A stretch of 15,708 nt of DNA, from assembly GCA_934307335.1 (NCBI GenBank), contig CAKRCL010000043.1, forward strand, positions 1 to 15,708, given 5' to 3'. Both the position numbers and the translations under genes were made by a program. Shown here piece after piece: positions 6,489-14,274 of the stretch. The notes under the pieces were generated by a model. It was given only the letters and a program-made list of their open reading frames with translations. It did no database searches and was not told where the DNA came from. This stretch comes from an uncultured Dorea sp. Lineage in GTDB: Bacteria > Bacillota > Clostridia > Lachnospirales > Lachnospiraceae. The first letter of the stretch is position 1. Every line of letters begins with the position of its first letter.

Positions 6489-7832
6489 GTGATTAAGAAA
6501 CTTCTGATTGCAAATCGTGGCGAGATTGCGGTTCGTATTATTCGGGCATGCCGGGAAATGGGAATTGAGACAGTTGCAGTATATTCTGAGGCAGATGCAG
6601 AGTCACTTCATACAAAGCTTGCCGATGAGGCAGTCTGTATCGGACCGGCTCCGTCATCTCAGAGCTATCTCAGTATGGAAAATATCATCAGTGCGACAGT
6701 GATAAGTGGTGCAGATGCAATCCATCCTGGTTTTGGTTTCTTGTCGGAGAATAGTAAATTTGCAGAATTATGTGAGCAGTGTGGTATTACTTTTGTCGGA
6801 CCACCGTCTAATGTAATTGCAAAGCTTGGGAACAAGCAAGAAGCGAGAAATACAATGGAAGCGGCAGGAGTTCCGGTTATTCCGGGCAGTAAAGAGCCGG
6901 TCTATGATGTGCAGACCGGGCTTCGTCTTTCCGATGAGATTGGTTATCCGGTTATCATCAAAGCAGCACTTGGAGGCGGCGGGAAAGGAATGCGTGTGGC
7001 ATATTCCAAAGAGGAATTTACCCAGAGTTTTCAGACCGCACAGAAAGAAAGTAAGATGGCATTTGGTGATGAGACCATGTATATCGAACATTTTATGGAG
7101 AATCCGAGGCATATTGAATTTCAGATTCTTGCAGATGCATATGGAAATGTAGTGCATCTGGGCGAGCGTGACTGTTCTATTCAGCGTAATCACCAGAAAA
7201 TGATCGAGGAAGCTCCATCTGCGGCTCTATCCCCAGAGCTTCGAAAAAAGATGGGAGAGGCAGCAGTAAAAGCGGCAAAGGCAGCTGGATATGTCAACGC
7301 CGGAACAATAGAATTCCTTCTGGAAAAAAATAATTCATTTTACTTTATGGAGATGAATACAAGAATTCAGGTAGAACATCCAGTGACAGAGTGGGTGACA
7401 GGAATTGATCTGATCAAAGAACAGATACGTATCGCATCAGGGAAGAGACTTCCTTTTACGCAAAAAGATATTCAGATATCAGGACATGCAATTGAGTGTA
7501 GAATTAATGCTGAAAATCCAGAAAAAGGTTTTCGCCCGTCTCCGGGAATTATTACAGATCTTCATCTGCCTGGTGGAAAGGGAATCCGCGTTGATTCAGC
7601 AATTTACAGTGGATGCAGCATTTCCCCTTACTATGATTCTATGGTGGCAAAACTTATTGTGTGGGCAAGGAATCGAAAAGAGGCAATCCAGAAAATGCAA
7701 AGTGCACTTGGGGAAGTGATTATTGAAGGAATCGACACAAATGTAGATTATCTCTATGAATTATTGAATCACCCTGTTTATAGATCGGGAGATTTTAATA
7801 TAAATTTCATTGAAAATCTACAAAAGGAGTAG
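6489..7832 (+). CDS. accC: Biotin carboxylase (AccC)
   Basis: AccC is the ATP-grasp enzyme that carboxylates biotin on AccB using ATP and bicarbonate. The 447-residue product shows KKLLIANRGEIAVRI, the glycine-rich loop GGGGKGM (162-168), HIEFQILAD, GERDCSIQRNHQK and FMEMNTRIQVEHPVTE. With the GTG at 6489 as start, Glu288, Arg292 and Glu296 fall at the same numbers as in E. coli AccC, and AGGTGA (6478-6483) lies 5 bp upstream, so this start is preferred. A GTG at 6480, directly after the fabZ stop, would add three residues and cannot be excluded. Near-zero spacing suggests coupling to fabZ. Confidence 0.95.
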   Translation: MIKKLLIANRGEIAVRIIRACREMGIETVAVYSEADAESLHTKLADEAVCIGPAPSSQSYLSMENIISATVISGADAIHPGFGFLSENSKFAELCEQCGITFVGPPSNVIAKLGNKQEARNTMEAAGVPVIPGSKEPVYDVQTGLRLSDEIGYPVIIKAALGGGGKGMRVAYSKEEFTQSFQTAQKESKMAFGDETMYIEHFMENPRHIEFQILADAYGNVVHLGERDCSIQRNHQKMIEEAPSAALSPELRKKMGEAAVKAAKAAGYVNAGTIEFLLEKNNSFYFMEMNTRIQVEHPVTEWVTGIDLIKEQIRIASGKRLPFTQKDIQISGHAIECRINAENPEKGFRPSPGIITDLHLPGGKGIRVDSAIYSGCSISPYYDSMVAKLIVWARNRKEAIQKMQSALGEVIIEGIDTNVDYLYELLNHPVYRSGDFNINFIENLQKE

Positions 7833-7836
7833 ACGT

Positions 7837-9552
7837 ATGAAATTAGATAATATGTTTAAAAAGACAAGACGTCCTTCCGGAAAAAAAGGGCATATCGGGG
7901 GGAAGACCCGAAGCCCGGAAGTTCCGGAGGGACTTCTGTGTAAATGTAATAAATGTCAGAAAGCCATTATCACGGAAGAAATCATTGCAGGAGGGTATAT
8001 CTGTCCGAAATGTCATGGCTATTTTCGCATGCCGGCACCCGAGAGAATCTGTTCTATTGTAGATGGAGATTCTTTTGAAGCCTGGGATGAAGGACTTGAA
8101 AGTGAAAATCCACTTGGATACAAAGGGTATCCGGAGAAAGTCGAGATGTTGAAAGAAACGACAGGATTAGATGAAGCCGTAGTAACCGGAAAAGCAGTAA
8201 TTGAAGGAATGCCTGTAGCGATTGGAGTATGTGACGGAAGATTCCTTATGGCAAGTATGGGAGAAGTTGTCGGCGAGAAGATTACAAGAATGGTAGAGCG
8301 TGCAACGAAAGAAAAGCTTCCGGTCATTATCTTTACATGTTCGGGTGGAGCGAGAATGCAGGAAGGAATTGTATCCTTAATGCAGATGACAAAGACCTCT
8401 GCGGCGCTTAAACGACATAGTGATGCAGGACTGCTCTATATTACAGTGCTGACAGATCCGACAACCGGAGGAGTGACTGCAAGTTTTGCTATGTTAGGGG
8501 ATATCATATTGGCAGAACCGGGAGCGCTGGTCGGTTTTGCAGGACCTCGTGTTATTGAGCAGACAATTGGTCAGAAGCTTCCAAAAGGATTTCAGAGATC
8601 GGAATTTTTGAAAGAGCATGGTTTTGTCGATGCAATCGTAGAGCGTGGTAAAATGCGTGAGATGCTTGGAAAAATATTGAAAATGCATCAGACAGAAGCT
8701 GAGATGGAAGAAATTCATTTGTCAGATGAAAGAGAGGCAGATGAAACAATTCAAAAGAGTCAGGAAGATGAACCAGAAGCATGGGAACGAGTGCAGATTT
8801 CCAGGCGAAAAGATCGTCCGGTCGCAGAAGATTATATAGAAGCATTATTCCCTGATTTTGTAGAAATGCATGGAGACCGCTATTTTGCAGATGATGAGGC
8901 AGTTATTGGAGGACTGGCAACATTTCACGGGAAGTCAGTGACAGTTATTGCTCAGGCAAAAGGACGAAATACAAAAGAAAACATCAGACGCAATTTTGGC
9001 ATGCCGTCACCAGAGGGCTATCGAAAGGCATTAAGACTCATGAAGCAGGCAGAAAAATTTCACCGTCCGGTCATTTGCCTTGTAGATACTCCTGGGGCAT
9101 TTTGCGGAATAACTGCGGAGGAACGCGGACAGGGAGAGGCAATTGCAAGAAATCTTTACGAAATGTCAGCGCTTCGCACACCGATCCTTAGTATTGTGAT
9201 TGGTGAAGGCGGAAGTGGAGGTGCGCTTGCCATGGCAACTTCTGATGAAGTGTGGATGCTGGAAAATTCGATTTATTCCATTCTTTCACCAGAAGGATTT
9301 GCAAGTATTTTATGGAAAGACAGTACGAAAGCCGCAAAGGCTGCGAAAGTCATGCGCCTGACAGCAAAAGATCTCAAAGAAATGGGAATTATAGAGCGTG
9401 TATTTGCAGAACCAGAATATTTTACTGTAGATACTATGCAAGAAATTGTGGAGGAAATCGAGAGAGGAATCGCAGGATATCTGAATGAATATTGTAACAA
9501 GGAAATACATACAATCGTGGATAGAAGATATGAACGTTTCCGCAGAATGTAG
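7837..9552 (+). CDS. accDA: Acetyl-CoA carboxylase carboxyltransferase, fused beta-alpha (AccD-AccA)
   Basis: This 571-residue protein holds both carboxyltransferase subunits that move CO2 from biotin to acetyl-CoA, forming malonyl-CoA. The AccD half (about 1-285) has a zinc ribbon, with Cys37/Cys40 and Cys56/Cys59, and crotonase-fold blocks FTCSGGARMQEG, DPTTGGVTASFAMLGD and GFAGPRVIEQT. An acidic linker (about 286-315) leads to the AccA half, with RRNFGMPSPEGYRKALRLM, DTPGAFCGITAEERGQ, IGEGGSGGALA and ISRRKDRP...MHGDRYFADD. The first part of a free-standing AccA, its N-terminal helical region, is absent. AAGGAG (7824-7829) and the KLDNMFKK opening support ATG 7837, 4 bp after accC. The reading frame is open throughout, so it is a true fusion unless there is a sequencing error. 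Confidence 0.95.
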   Translation: MKLDNMFKKTRRPSGKKGHIGGKTRSPEVPEGLLCKCNKCQKAIITEEIIAGGYICPKCHGYFRMPAPERICSIVDGDSFEAWDEGLESENPLGYKGYPEKVEMLKETTGLDEAVVTGKAVIEGMPVAIGVCDGRFLMASMGEVVGEKITRMVERATKEKLPVIIFTCSGGARMQEGIVSLMQMTKTSAALKRHSDAGLLYITVLTDPTTGGVTASFAMLGDIILAEPGALVGFAGPRVIEQTIGQKLPKGFQRSEFLKEHGFVDAIVERGKMREMLGKILKMHQTEAEMEEIHLSDEREADETIQKSQEDEPEAWERVQISRRKDRPVAEDYIEALFPDFVEMHGDRYFADDEAVIGGLATFHGKSVTVIAQAKGRNTKENIRRNFGMPSPEGYRKALRLMKQAEKFHRPVICLVDTPGAFCGITAEERGQGEAIARNLYEMSALRTPILSIVIGEGGSGGALAMATSDEVWMLENSIYSILSPEGFASILWKDSTKAAKAAKVMRLTAKDLKEMGIIERVFAEPEYFTVDTMQEIVEEIERGIAGYLNEYCNKEIHTIVDRRYERFRRM

Positions 9553-9602
9553 TGTTTTTGAAGTAAAACGTCACAGGATTTTATAAGGAATGTAGGAGAA
9601 TA

Positions 9603-9632
9603 TTGACTTCTTTAAGGAAAAACGTCTATAAT
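9603..9632 (+). promoter_or_regulatory. Promoter of the fabT-like gene
   Basis: TTGACT (9603-9608) and a perfect TATAAT (9627-9632) are 18 bp apart, with the ribosome site AGGAG at 9653-9657 downstream. Transcription should begin near 9639, so the ATG at 9666 and not any earlier codon is the start of the regulator. The octamer AAAACGTC occurs at 9565-9572 and again at 9619-9626 against the -10 box. The sequence around 9554-9569 is a weak dyad (GTTTT...AAAAC). Either could be an autoregulatory site, but neither matches the TTGA-N3-TCAA units of the fabH promoter well. Confidence 0.75.
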
Positions 9633-9665
9633 GAAAAGCAAGTAAAGGATGAAGGAGCAGTGCGG

Positions 9666-10148
9666 ATGAGAGAGGATGTATATGCAACGATTAACTATTT
9701 CCTTGTCAATCTTATTAATGAGATCTGGGAGGTAGAAGGAAAGGCAATTATTACGGAAGAGTTTAACGATATCACGAATAATGATATGCATGTCATTGAA
9801 GCAATTGGGCTTGGTGATGGTAATAATATGTCTACCATTGCAAAAAAGTTGAATATTACAGTAGGATCTCTTACAACTGCTGTGAACAGTTTGGTGAAGA
9901 AGGGATATGTAGCTCGTTATCGAAGCATAGAAGATCGCAGGGTTGTCTATGTGCGTCTTCTGGAAAAGGGAGAGAAGGCTTATCAGCATCATGAGGATTA
10001 TCATAAACAGATGACTCAGGCAATTGTGGATAAGCTGGATACGAGTGAAATTCCGGTGCTTTTGAAGACACTGGATGCACTGACTGGATTCTTTATGGAT
10101 TATACAAGAGACAGCAAAGAGAAGAAAGTAGAGAATACACAGGAGTAA
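9666..10148 (+). CDS. fabT: MarR-family regulator, FabT-like
   Basis: This 160-residue cytoplasmic protein is a winged-helix MarR regulator. The DNA-binding region spans about residues 40-100: NDMHVIEAIG, then STIAKKLNITVGSLTTAVN as the helix-turn-helix, and the wing RSIEDRRVVYVRLLEKG with Asp90-Arg91-Arg92. The block FNDITNNDMHVIEAIG is close to what I recall of streptococcal FabT, the acyl-ACP-assisted repressor of fatty-acid genes. Location next to the fab operon and the FabT-like dyads at its promoter support the call. Unlike streptococci, where fabT precedes fabH, the gene lies downstream with its own promoter. The ligand and target sites are inferred. Confidence 0.8.
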   Translation: MREDVYATINYFLVNLINEIWEVEGKAIITEEFNDITNNDMHVIEAIGLGDGNNMSTIAKKLNITVGSLTTAVNSLVKKGYVARYRSIEDRRVVYVRLLEKGEKAYQHHEDYHKQMTQAIVDKLDTSEIPVLLKTLDALTGFFMDYTRDSKEKKVENTQE

Positions 10149-10154
10149 GAAGAT

Positions 10155-10823
10155 ATGATCCGAGGCGTGATATTTGACATGGATGGTACACTATTTGATA
10201 CAGAGAGGTTATATACGATCGCGTGGAAGCAAGTTGGAAAAGAGATGGGTTATTCCATTACAACAGAGCTTCTGAATCAGTGTCGTGGAAAGACAGCCCC
10301 TCTTATCCGAAAGATATTTGAAGATGCCTTTGGCAAAGAGTTTGAATATGAAGGAGCTAGACAGCGAAAAGACGAGATTTTCATGGAAATGCTTGTACGT
10401 GATGGAGTTCCTAAAAAAAGGGGGCTTGTAGAGCTCCTTTCTTATTTGCAGAAAAATAAAATTCCGGTAGCAGTAGCCACTTCTACAAGACAGGAACGTG
10501 GTGAAAAAGTTCTTCAGATGTCCGGAGTCTGCGAATATTTTACCGCATTTGTATATGGAGATACACAAAAAGCCAGCAAACCGAAACCGGATATTTTTTG
10601 GAATGCAGCAAAAGAAATCGGTGTAGATCCGAAAGAATGTCTGGTCGTCGAAGACAGTACGCCCGGCGTTATGGCTGGGATTGCAGCCGGAGGAGCAACG
10701 ATTTTTATCAGGGATATGGTAGATGTGCCGGCAGAAATATTAGAAAATGTATCGGCAAGTCTTGAGAACTTGGGAAAGATTGTCGGATGGCTTGAGAAAG
10801 TAAATTATTCAGAGAATGTATAG
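10155..10823 (+). CDS. HAD-superfamily hydrolase, beta-phosphoglucomutase-like
   Basis: The 222-residue protein belongs to HAD subfamily IA. Motif I is FDMDGTLFDTE with Asp8 (nucleophile) and Asp10 (acid/base); the helical cap covers about residues 16-90; motif II is VAVATST with Thr109; Lys142 in SKPKPDIF is motif III; Glu166/Asp167 in VVEDSTPGVMAG bind Mg2+. Such enzymes hydrolyse or move phosphate on sugar phosphates, nucleotides or pseudouridine phosphate; the sequence alone does not settle the substrate. The AGGAG ribosome site overlaps the fabT stop region and the gap is 6 bp, so it is probably co-transcribed with fabT. Confidence 0.88.
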   Translation: MIRGVIFDMDGTLFDTERLYTIAWKQVGKEMGYSITTELLNQCRGKTAPLIRKIFEDAFGKEFEYEGARQRKDEIFMEMLVRDGVPKKRGLVELLSYLQKNKIPVAVATSTRQERGEKVLQMSGVCEYFTAFVYGDTQKASKPKPDIFWNAAKEIGVDPKECLVVEDSTPGVMAGIAAGGATIFIRDMVDVPAEILENVSASLENLGKIVGWLEKVNYSENV

Positions 10824-10845
10824 ATAAAAGAAAGGGGTAGAGCGT

Positions 10846-11577
10846 ATGTACGAAGCAGAGATTGCAAAGTTACAGAAAATCATTGATGGCAGCGAGAATA
10901 TGGTCTTTTTTGGTGGTGCAGGAGTGTCTACGGAAAGTAATATTCCGGATTTTCGTAGTGCGGATGGTCTATATCAGCAAAAATATAAGTATTCTCCGGA
11001 ACAGATTGTAAGTCATAGTTTCTTTTTGCGTAATACAGAAGCATTTTATGATTTTTATAAAGAAAAAATGATGTTTCTGGATGCAAAGCCAAATGCAGCA
11101 CATAAAAAGCTGGCAGAACTTGAACAGGCCGGAAAATTAAAAGCAATCATTACCCAGAATATTGATGGACTTCATCAGGCAGCAGGAAGTAAAAATGTTT
11201 ATGAGATCCACGGAAGTATTCATCGAAATTATTGTCAGAAATGCGGTAAGTTCTATGATGCGGCATATGTGAAGCAGTGTAAAGGAGTTCCGCACTGCGA
11301 ATGTGGAGGGCTGATAAAACCGGATGTTGTACTTTATGAAGAAAGTCTGGACGATGAATTGATTGAAAAGAGTATTCGGGCAATCAGCCAGGCAGACACA
11401 TTGATTATCGGAGGGACTTCACTGGTTGTCTATCCGGCAGCAGGATTTGTAGATTATTTTAGAGGAAAACATCTGGTCGTTATCAATAAGAGCGAGACTG
11501 CCAAATCTGTCAGGGCAGAACTTACAATTTGTGCCCCGATCGGAGAAGTTCTGGACCAGATAAAAGTTGTAAAATAA
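10846..11577 (+). CDS. cobB: Sirtuin, NAD-dependent protein deacylase
   Basis: This protein removes acyl groups from lysines using NAD+, releasing nicotinamide and O-acyl-ADP-ribose. The 243 residues show GAGVSTESNIPDFRS (NAD site, about 24-38), TQNIDGLHQAAGS with Asn105 and Asp107, catalytic His122 in YEIHGS, a zinc site (Cys130, Cys133, Cys151, Cys153) and GGTSLVVYPAAG. I do not see the Tyr-x-x-Arg pair of class III desuccinylases after GLYQQKYKYS; the pattern is nearer the Thermotoga-type class U, so deacetylation is the likely activity. AAAGGGG (10831-10837) is the ribosome site. It lies between a phosphatase and an acyltransferase gene, with 20-22 bp gaps. Confidence 0.93.
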   Translation: MYEAEIAKLQKIIDGSENMVFFGGAGVSTESNIPDFRSADGLYQQKYKYSPEQIVSHSFFLRNTEAFYDFYKEKMMFLDAKPNAAHKKLAELEQAGKLKAIITQNIDGLHQAAGSKNVYEIHGSIHRNYCQKCGKFYDAAYVKQCKGVPHCECGGLIKPDVVLYEESLDDELIEKSIRAISQADTLIIGGTSLVVYPAAGFVDYFRGKHLVVINKSETAKSVRAELTICAPIGEVLDQIKVVK

Positions 11578-11597
11578 ATACGTCGGAGACTGGAAAA

Positions 11598-12191
11598 ATG
11601 AGTGGAGAAGCAAGCGAAAATAAAGTGTCGATTCGTGTCGCAGATTTAGAAGACGCAGAGAGATTATTAGAGATTTACGCACCATATGTCAAAGACACGG
11701 TAATTACATTTGAATATGAAATACCTTCATTAGAGGAGTTTGGACAAAGAATGACTCATGTGTTGGAAAAATATCCGTATCTTGTGGCAGAAATTGAAGG
11801 AAGAATTGTCGGGTATGCCTATGCCGGCCCATTTAAAGGAAGAGCAGCTTATGACTGGGCAGTCGAGACGTCTATCTATGTAGATCAAAGCTGCAAACGA
11901 ATGGGAATTGGGAAAAAGCTTCACAATGCATTGGAGAAATGTTTAAAAGCGCAGGGAATTTTGAATATGGAAGCATGCATCGGATATCCTGAGGTTGAGG
12001 ACGAATATCTGACAAAGAATAGTGCACAGTTCCATGAACATCTTGGTTATCGTATGGTAGGTGAATTCAAAAAATGTGGTTACAAATTCCATCGCTGGTA
12101 TAATATGGTGTGGATGGAAAAAATTATTGGAGAGCATAAAGAAATTCAGAAGATTCCTAAGAAATTTGACAGTCGTATGTTGGAGAATTAA
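11598..12191 (+). CDS. GNAT acetyltransferase, phosphinothricin/methionine-sulfoximine (Pat/MddA) type
   Basis: The 197-residue protein begins with SIRVADLEDAERLLEIYAPYV and has the Pat-type blocks TVITFEYEIPSLEEF, YPYLVAE, GYAYAGPFKGRAAYDWAVE and SIYVDQSCKRMGIGKKL (acetyl-CoA loop, about 93-108), then ACIGYP and FHEHLGYRMVGEFKKCGYK. Members acetylate the amino group of phosphinothricin, methionine sulfoximine/sulfone or related amino acids; the natural substrate here is unknown. The C-terminal 20 residues, rich in Lys and Ile, extend past the usual domain. The ATG at 11598 has CGGAG (11584-11588) upstream and matches the family start; the frame is open further upstream, inside cobB. It directly follows the sirtuin. 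Confidence 0.9.
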   Translation: MSGEASENKVSIRVADLEDAERLLEIYAPYVKDTVITFEYEIPSLEEFGQRMTHVLEKYPYLVAEIEGRIVGYAYAGPFKGRAAYDWAVETSIYVDQSCKRMGIGKKLHNALEKCLKAQGILNMEACIGYPEVEDEYLTKNSAQFHEHLGYRMVGEFKKCGYKFHRWYNMVWMEKIIGEHKEIQKIPKKFDSRMLEN

Positions 12192-12227
12192 ATGACAGGC
12201 ATTTTAGATTTGACAGGATTAGAATAG
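12192..12227 (+). other. Possible 11-residue mini-ORF between two genes
   Basis: An ATG begins at the base after the stop of the Pat-like gene and reads MTGILDLTGLE before TAG. GGAG at 12182-12185 sits 6 bp upstream, a plausible ribosome site. The 14 bases at 12211-12224 recur exactly at 12298-12311 inside the next gene, in a reading that also encodes LTGLE. This could be a leader peptide, a remnant of a partial duplication, or chance. No terminator or anti-terminator structure was recognised beside it, so confidence is low. Confidence 0.2.
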
Positions 12228-12242
12228 TGTGTGGTGACAAAT

Positions 12243-13211
12243 ATGGAAAATGAAAAAAAGCAGTTAAAACTCTGGCAGGGAATGGTTGTAATCGGGCTGA
12301 CAGGATTAGAAGTATTTGTATTGAGTGGTTTTATTCCACAGTGGTTAGGACTTTGGCAATCCTTGATAGGAGAACTGATTTGTTTGGGAATTGCTGTTGG
12401 AGCAGTGACAGTTTTTCAAGGAGATTTTCGAGCGGTATTTCCTCTAGCAACTCCAAAGCTGACAGGGATCATGGGAACAATTTTGATTTATATTGGAGCA
12501 AGCCGCGCACTTTCATTGGTGGCAATGATAGAGATGTATTTGGCACCCGATCAAGTTATAAATACATCTGTAGGGCTGAGCGGACTTTTTACAAATACTC
12601 CGTTTTGGCTGGCAATTTTAGTTGTTGGGATTTCGCCTGCGATTTGTGAGGAAGCAGTGTTTAGAGGAGTGTTTTTTAATTCGTTATGGAATAAGACACA
12701 GGGAAAATGGATTCCGATTGTAGTCACTGCATCAGTATTCGGTGTGTTTCATGGAAGTATTATAAGGTTTTTTCCGACATTTTTGCTTGGAATGGTATTG
12801 GGATATTTGCTTTATGAGACGAATAATATGTTCTATAATTTTTTATTCCATGCAATCAATAATATTATTTCGGTTGTTACAGTTTACGGATTACAATTTT
12901 TTACGAAAATGTTAGAAGGAACATTTGGACTTAACGAAACTGGAATGTGGGATTATATTATGGGGACAGCAGCTTCCGTACAGATGTCATTGACATTTGT
13001 AGGAGTTTGTATGATAGACGCTGGTGTAGGGATTGTAATAATGTATCTTGGTAATTATGTACTGCATTTAGGGCGAGAAGGCAATTCAAAAAAGCTATTT
13101 CCAAAAGATAAAAGGATACAGCAGTTTGTCTGGCTGTCAGTCTGTCTGGGAATGGTTGTGACTGGTTTTATGATGATTGTTGCAGGAACACTGAAAAACT
13201 TGCATTATTAA
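12243..13211 (+). CDS. CPBP (CAAX/Abi-type) intramembrane metalloprotease
   Basis: The 322-residue membrane protein has about nine hydrophobic segments (roughly 13-30, 38-58, 74-97, 121-141, 155-171, 178-195, 201-220, 243-270, 295-316). Family motifs are complete: EEAVFR with Glu136/Glu137 and Arg141, FGVFH with Phe166 and His170, and HAINN with His203 and Asn207, matching the glutamate-histidine active site of CAAX-processing protease homologues. In bacteria such proteins serve in peptide maturation, bacteriocin self-immunity or unknown roles; no peptide precursor is visible here. The ATG at 12243 with GGTG 6 bp upstream is preferred over an in-frame GTG at 12231. Confidence 0.88.
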   Translation: MENEKKQLKLWQGMVVIGLTGLEVFVLSGFIPQWLGLWQSLIGELICLGIAVGAVTVFQGDFRAVFPLATPKLTGIMGTILIYIGASRALSLVAMIEMYLAPDQVINTSVGLSGLFTNTPFWLAILVVGISPAICEEAVFRGVFFNSLWNKTQGKWIPIVVTASVFGVFHGSIIRFFPTFLLGMVLGYLLYETNNMFYNFLFHAINNIISVVTVYGLQFFTKMLEGTFGLNETGMWDYIMGTAASVQMSLTFVGVCMIDAGVGIVIMYLGNYVLHLGREGNSKKLFPKDKRIQQFVWLSVCLGMVVTGFMMIVAGTLKNLHY

Positions 13212-13233
13212 ATATATGGGGGATAAAGTGAAG

Positions 13234-13740
13234 ATGAATCTATCAGACAGATTTGAATTTCGAAATGTAAAGTTGGAAGAAGCGCAGGAGGTGGCAGATA
13301 TTGAAAGTATTTGCTTTCCACCACATGAAGCATGTTCAAAGAAAGATATGTATGAAAGAGTAGAGCGGGCATCCGAGCTATTCCTAGTAGCAGTAGATAA
13401 AGAAAATGGAAAAATTGCCGGGTTCTTGAATGGACTTGCAACAAATGAAATGAATTTCAGAGATGAATTTTTTACAGACGCTAAAGTAAATGAAGCGAAT
13501 GGAAAAAATATTTTTCTTCTAGGCTTAGATGTCCGACCGGAATATCGTATGCAAGGGCTTGCAAGAGAACTTATGCGTCAGTATGTATTGCGTGAACAGG
13601 CAAAGGGACGAAAGATGTTAAAACTTACTTGTCTGGAGCAGAAAGTAGAGATGTATAAGAAGATGGGATACCAGGATGAAGGAATTTCTGCATCTGTGTG
13701 GGGCAATGAAGTTTGGCATGAAATGAGATACATATTATAA
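13234..13740 (+). CDS. GNAT acetyltransferase, arylalkylamine-NAT-like
   Basis: The 168-residue cytoplasmic protein has the GNAT fold. EIESICFPPHEACSKKDMYERV-like residues near the N-terminus (about 23-43) resemble the CFPxEEA segment of the serotonin/arylalkylamine acetyltransferase branch. The acetyl-CoA loop is LGLDVRPEYRMQGLARELM with Arg105, Gly108 and Ala110, and the C-terminal YKKMGYQDEG is the usual tyrosine-containing block. An aromatic or other small amine is a possible substrate, not proven. GGGGGA (13218-13223) places the start at ATG 13234; GTG 13228 and ATG 13216 are in-frame alternatives, the latter overlapping the ribosome site. Confidence 0.85.
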   Translation: MNLSDRFEFRNVKLEEAQEVADIESICFPPHEACSKKDMYERVERASELFLVAVDKENGKIAGFLNGLATNEMNFRDEFFTDAKVNEANGKNIFLLGLDVRPEYRMQGLARELMRQYVLREQAKGRKMLKLTCLEQKVEMYKKMGYQDEGISASVWGNEVWHEMRYIL

Positions 13741-13764
13741 ATAGTAATATACGAGAGGAAATCT

Positions 13765-14232
13765 ATGAAGACATATCAGATACAGCTTTTAAATTGCAAT
13801 AATCACAATATTGAAATTTCAAAATATCTTCAGATTATGACAGAGATTCCGAAAGAAGATGCAGACCAGATTGTATCAAATGTCCCGGTTGTATTGTATG
13901 AGAATCTGGATGAGGAATGTACGGGATATTTTGAGACTGCATTAGACTATTATCAGGCAGAATATAAGATACTGCCGATGCCGGAAGAATGTACCATTCC
14001 GAAATTTCCGTCTAGACAGGTTATTGTACTTGGGCGTGTAGTTGATTATTTTGGTCAGAGAAGTGATTTTGTGCAGTTAGCACGGAAATATGGGTTCAGC
14101 AGGAAAAAACAGTTGTCTCAGACTCCATTTTCAGCAAAAGATGGAATTACCGAGGAAGAGGCCGTGAAACTTTGCCGGGAATTCACGAACATGGGCATGC
14201 GTGCACAGATCGTACGTAGCAAAAAAATTTGA
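13765..14232 (+). CDS. Hypothetical protein, possibly ribosomal L7/L12 (ClpS)-like fold
   Basis: I do not recognise this 155-residue protein. It has no signal peptide or membrane segment and appears cytoplasmic. The N-terminal part alternates a strand (YQIQLLN), a helix (ISKYLQIMTEIPK), a short helix (EDADQIVSNVP) and a helix-strand (FETALDYYQAEYKIL). This pattern, with a residue-loading turn after the first helix, recalls the C-terminal domain of ribosomal protein L7/L12. The end, ITEEEAVKLCREF...RAQIV, resembles the last helix and strand of that domain. The middle (about 75-125) has basic FSRKKQ. GAGAGGAAA precedes the ATG and gaps of 24 and 42 bp flank it, so it is very probably a real gene. 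The fold idea is inference. Confidence 0.8.
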   Translation: MKTYQIQLLNCNNHNIEISKYLQIMTEIPKEDADQIVSNVPVVLYENLDEECTGYFETALDYYQAEYKILPMPEECTIPKFPSRQVIVLGRVVDYFGQRSDFVQLARKYGFSRKKQLSQTPFSAKDGITEEEAVKLCREFTNMGMRAQIVRSKKI

Positions 14233-14274
14233 AAAAACAATATGCAAAATTAATATCAAAGGAGGAATTATAAA

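Noticed and set aside
12210..12215. TTGACA as a -35 box for the CPBP protease gene
   Set aside because: No -10-like hexamer lies 16-18 bp downstream (the bases there are part of GTGGTGAC), so it is not a supported promoter.
14229..14256. TTGAAA / TAATAT as a promoter for the alcohol dehydrogenase gene
   Set aside because: The match is weak, and the predicted start would fall on the ribosome-binding sequence, leaving almost no leader. AT-richness explains it as well.
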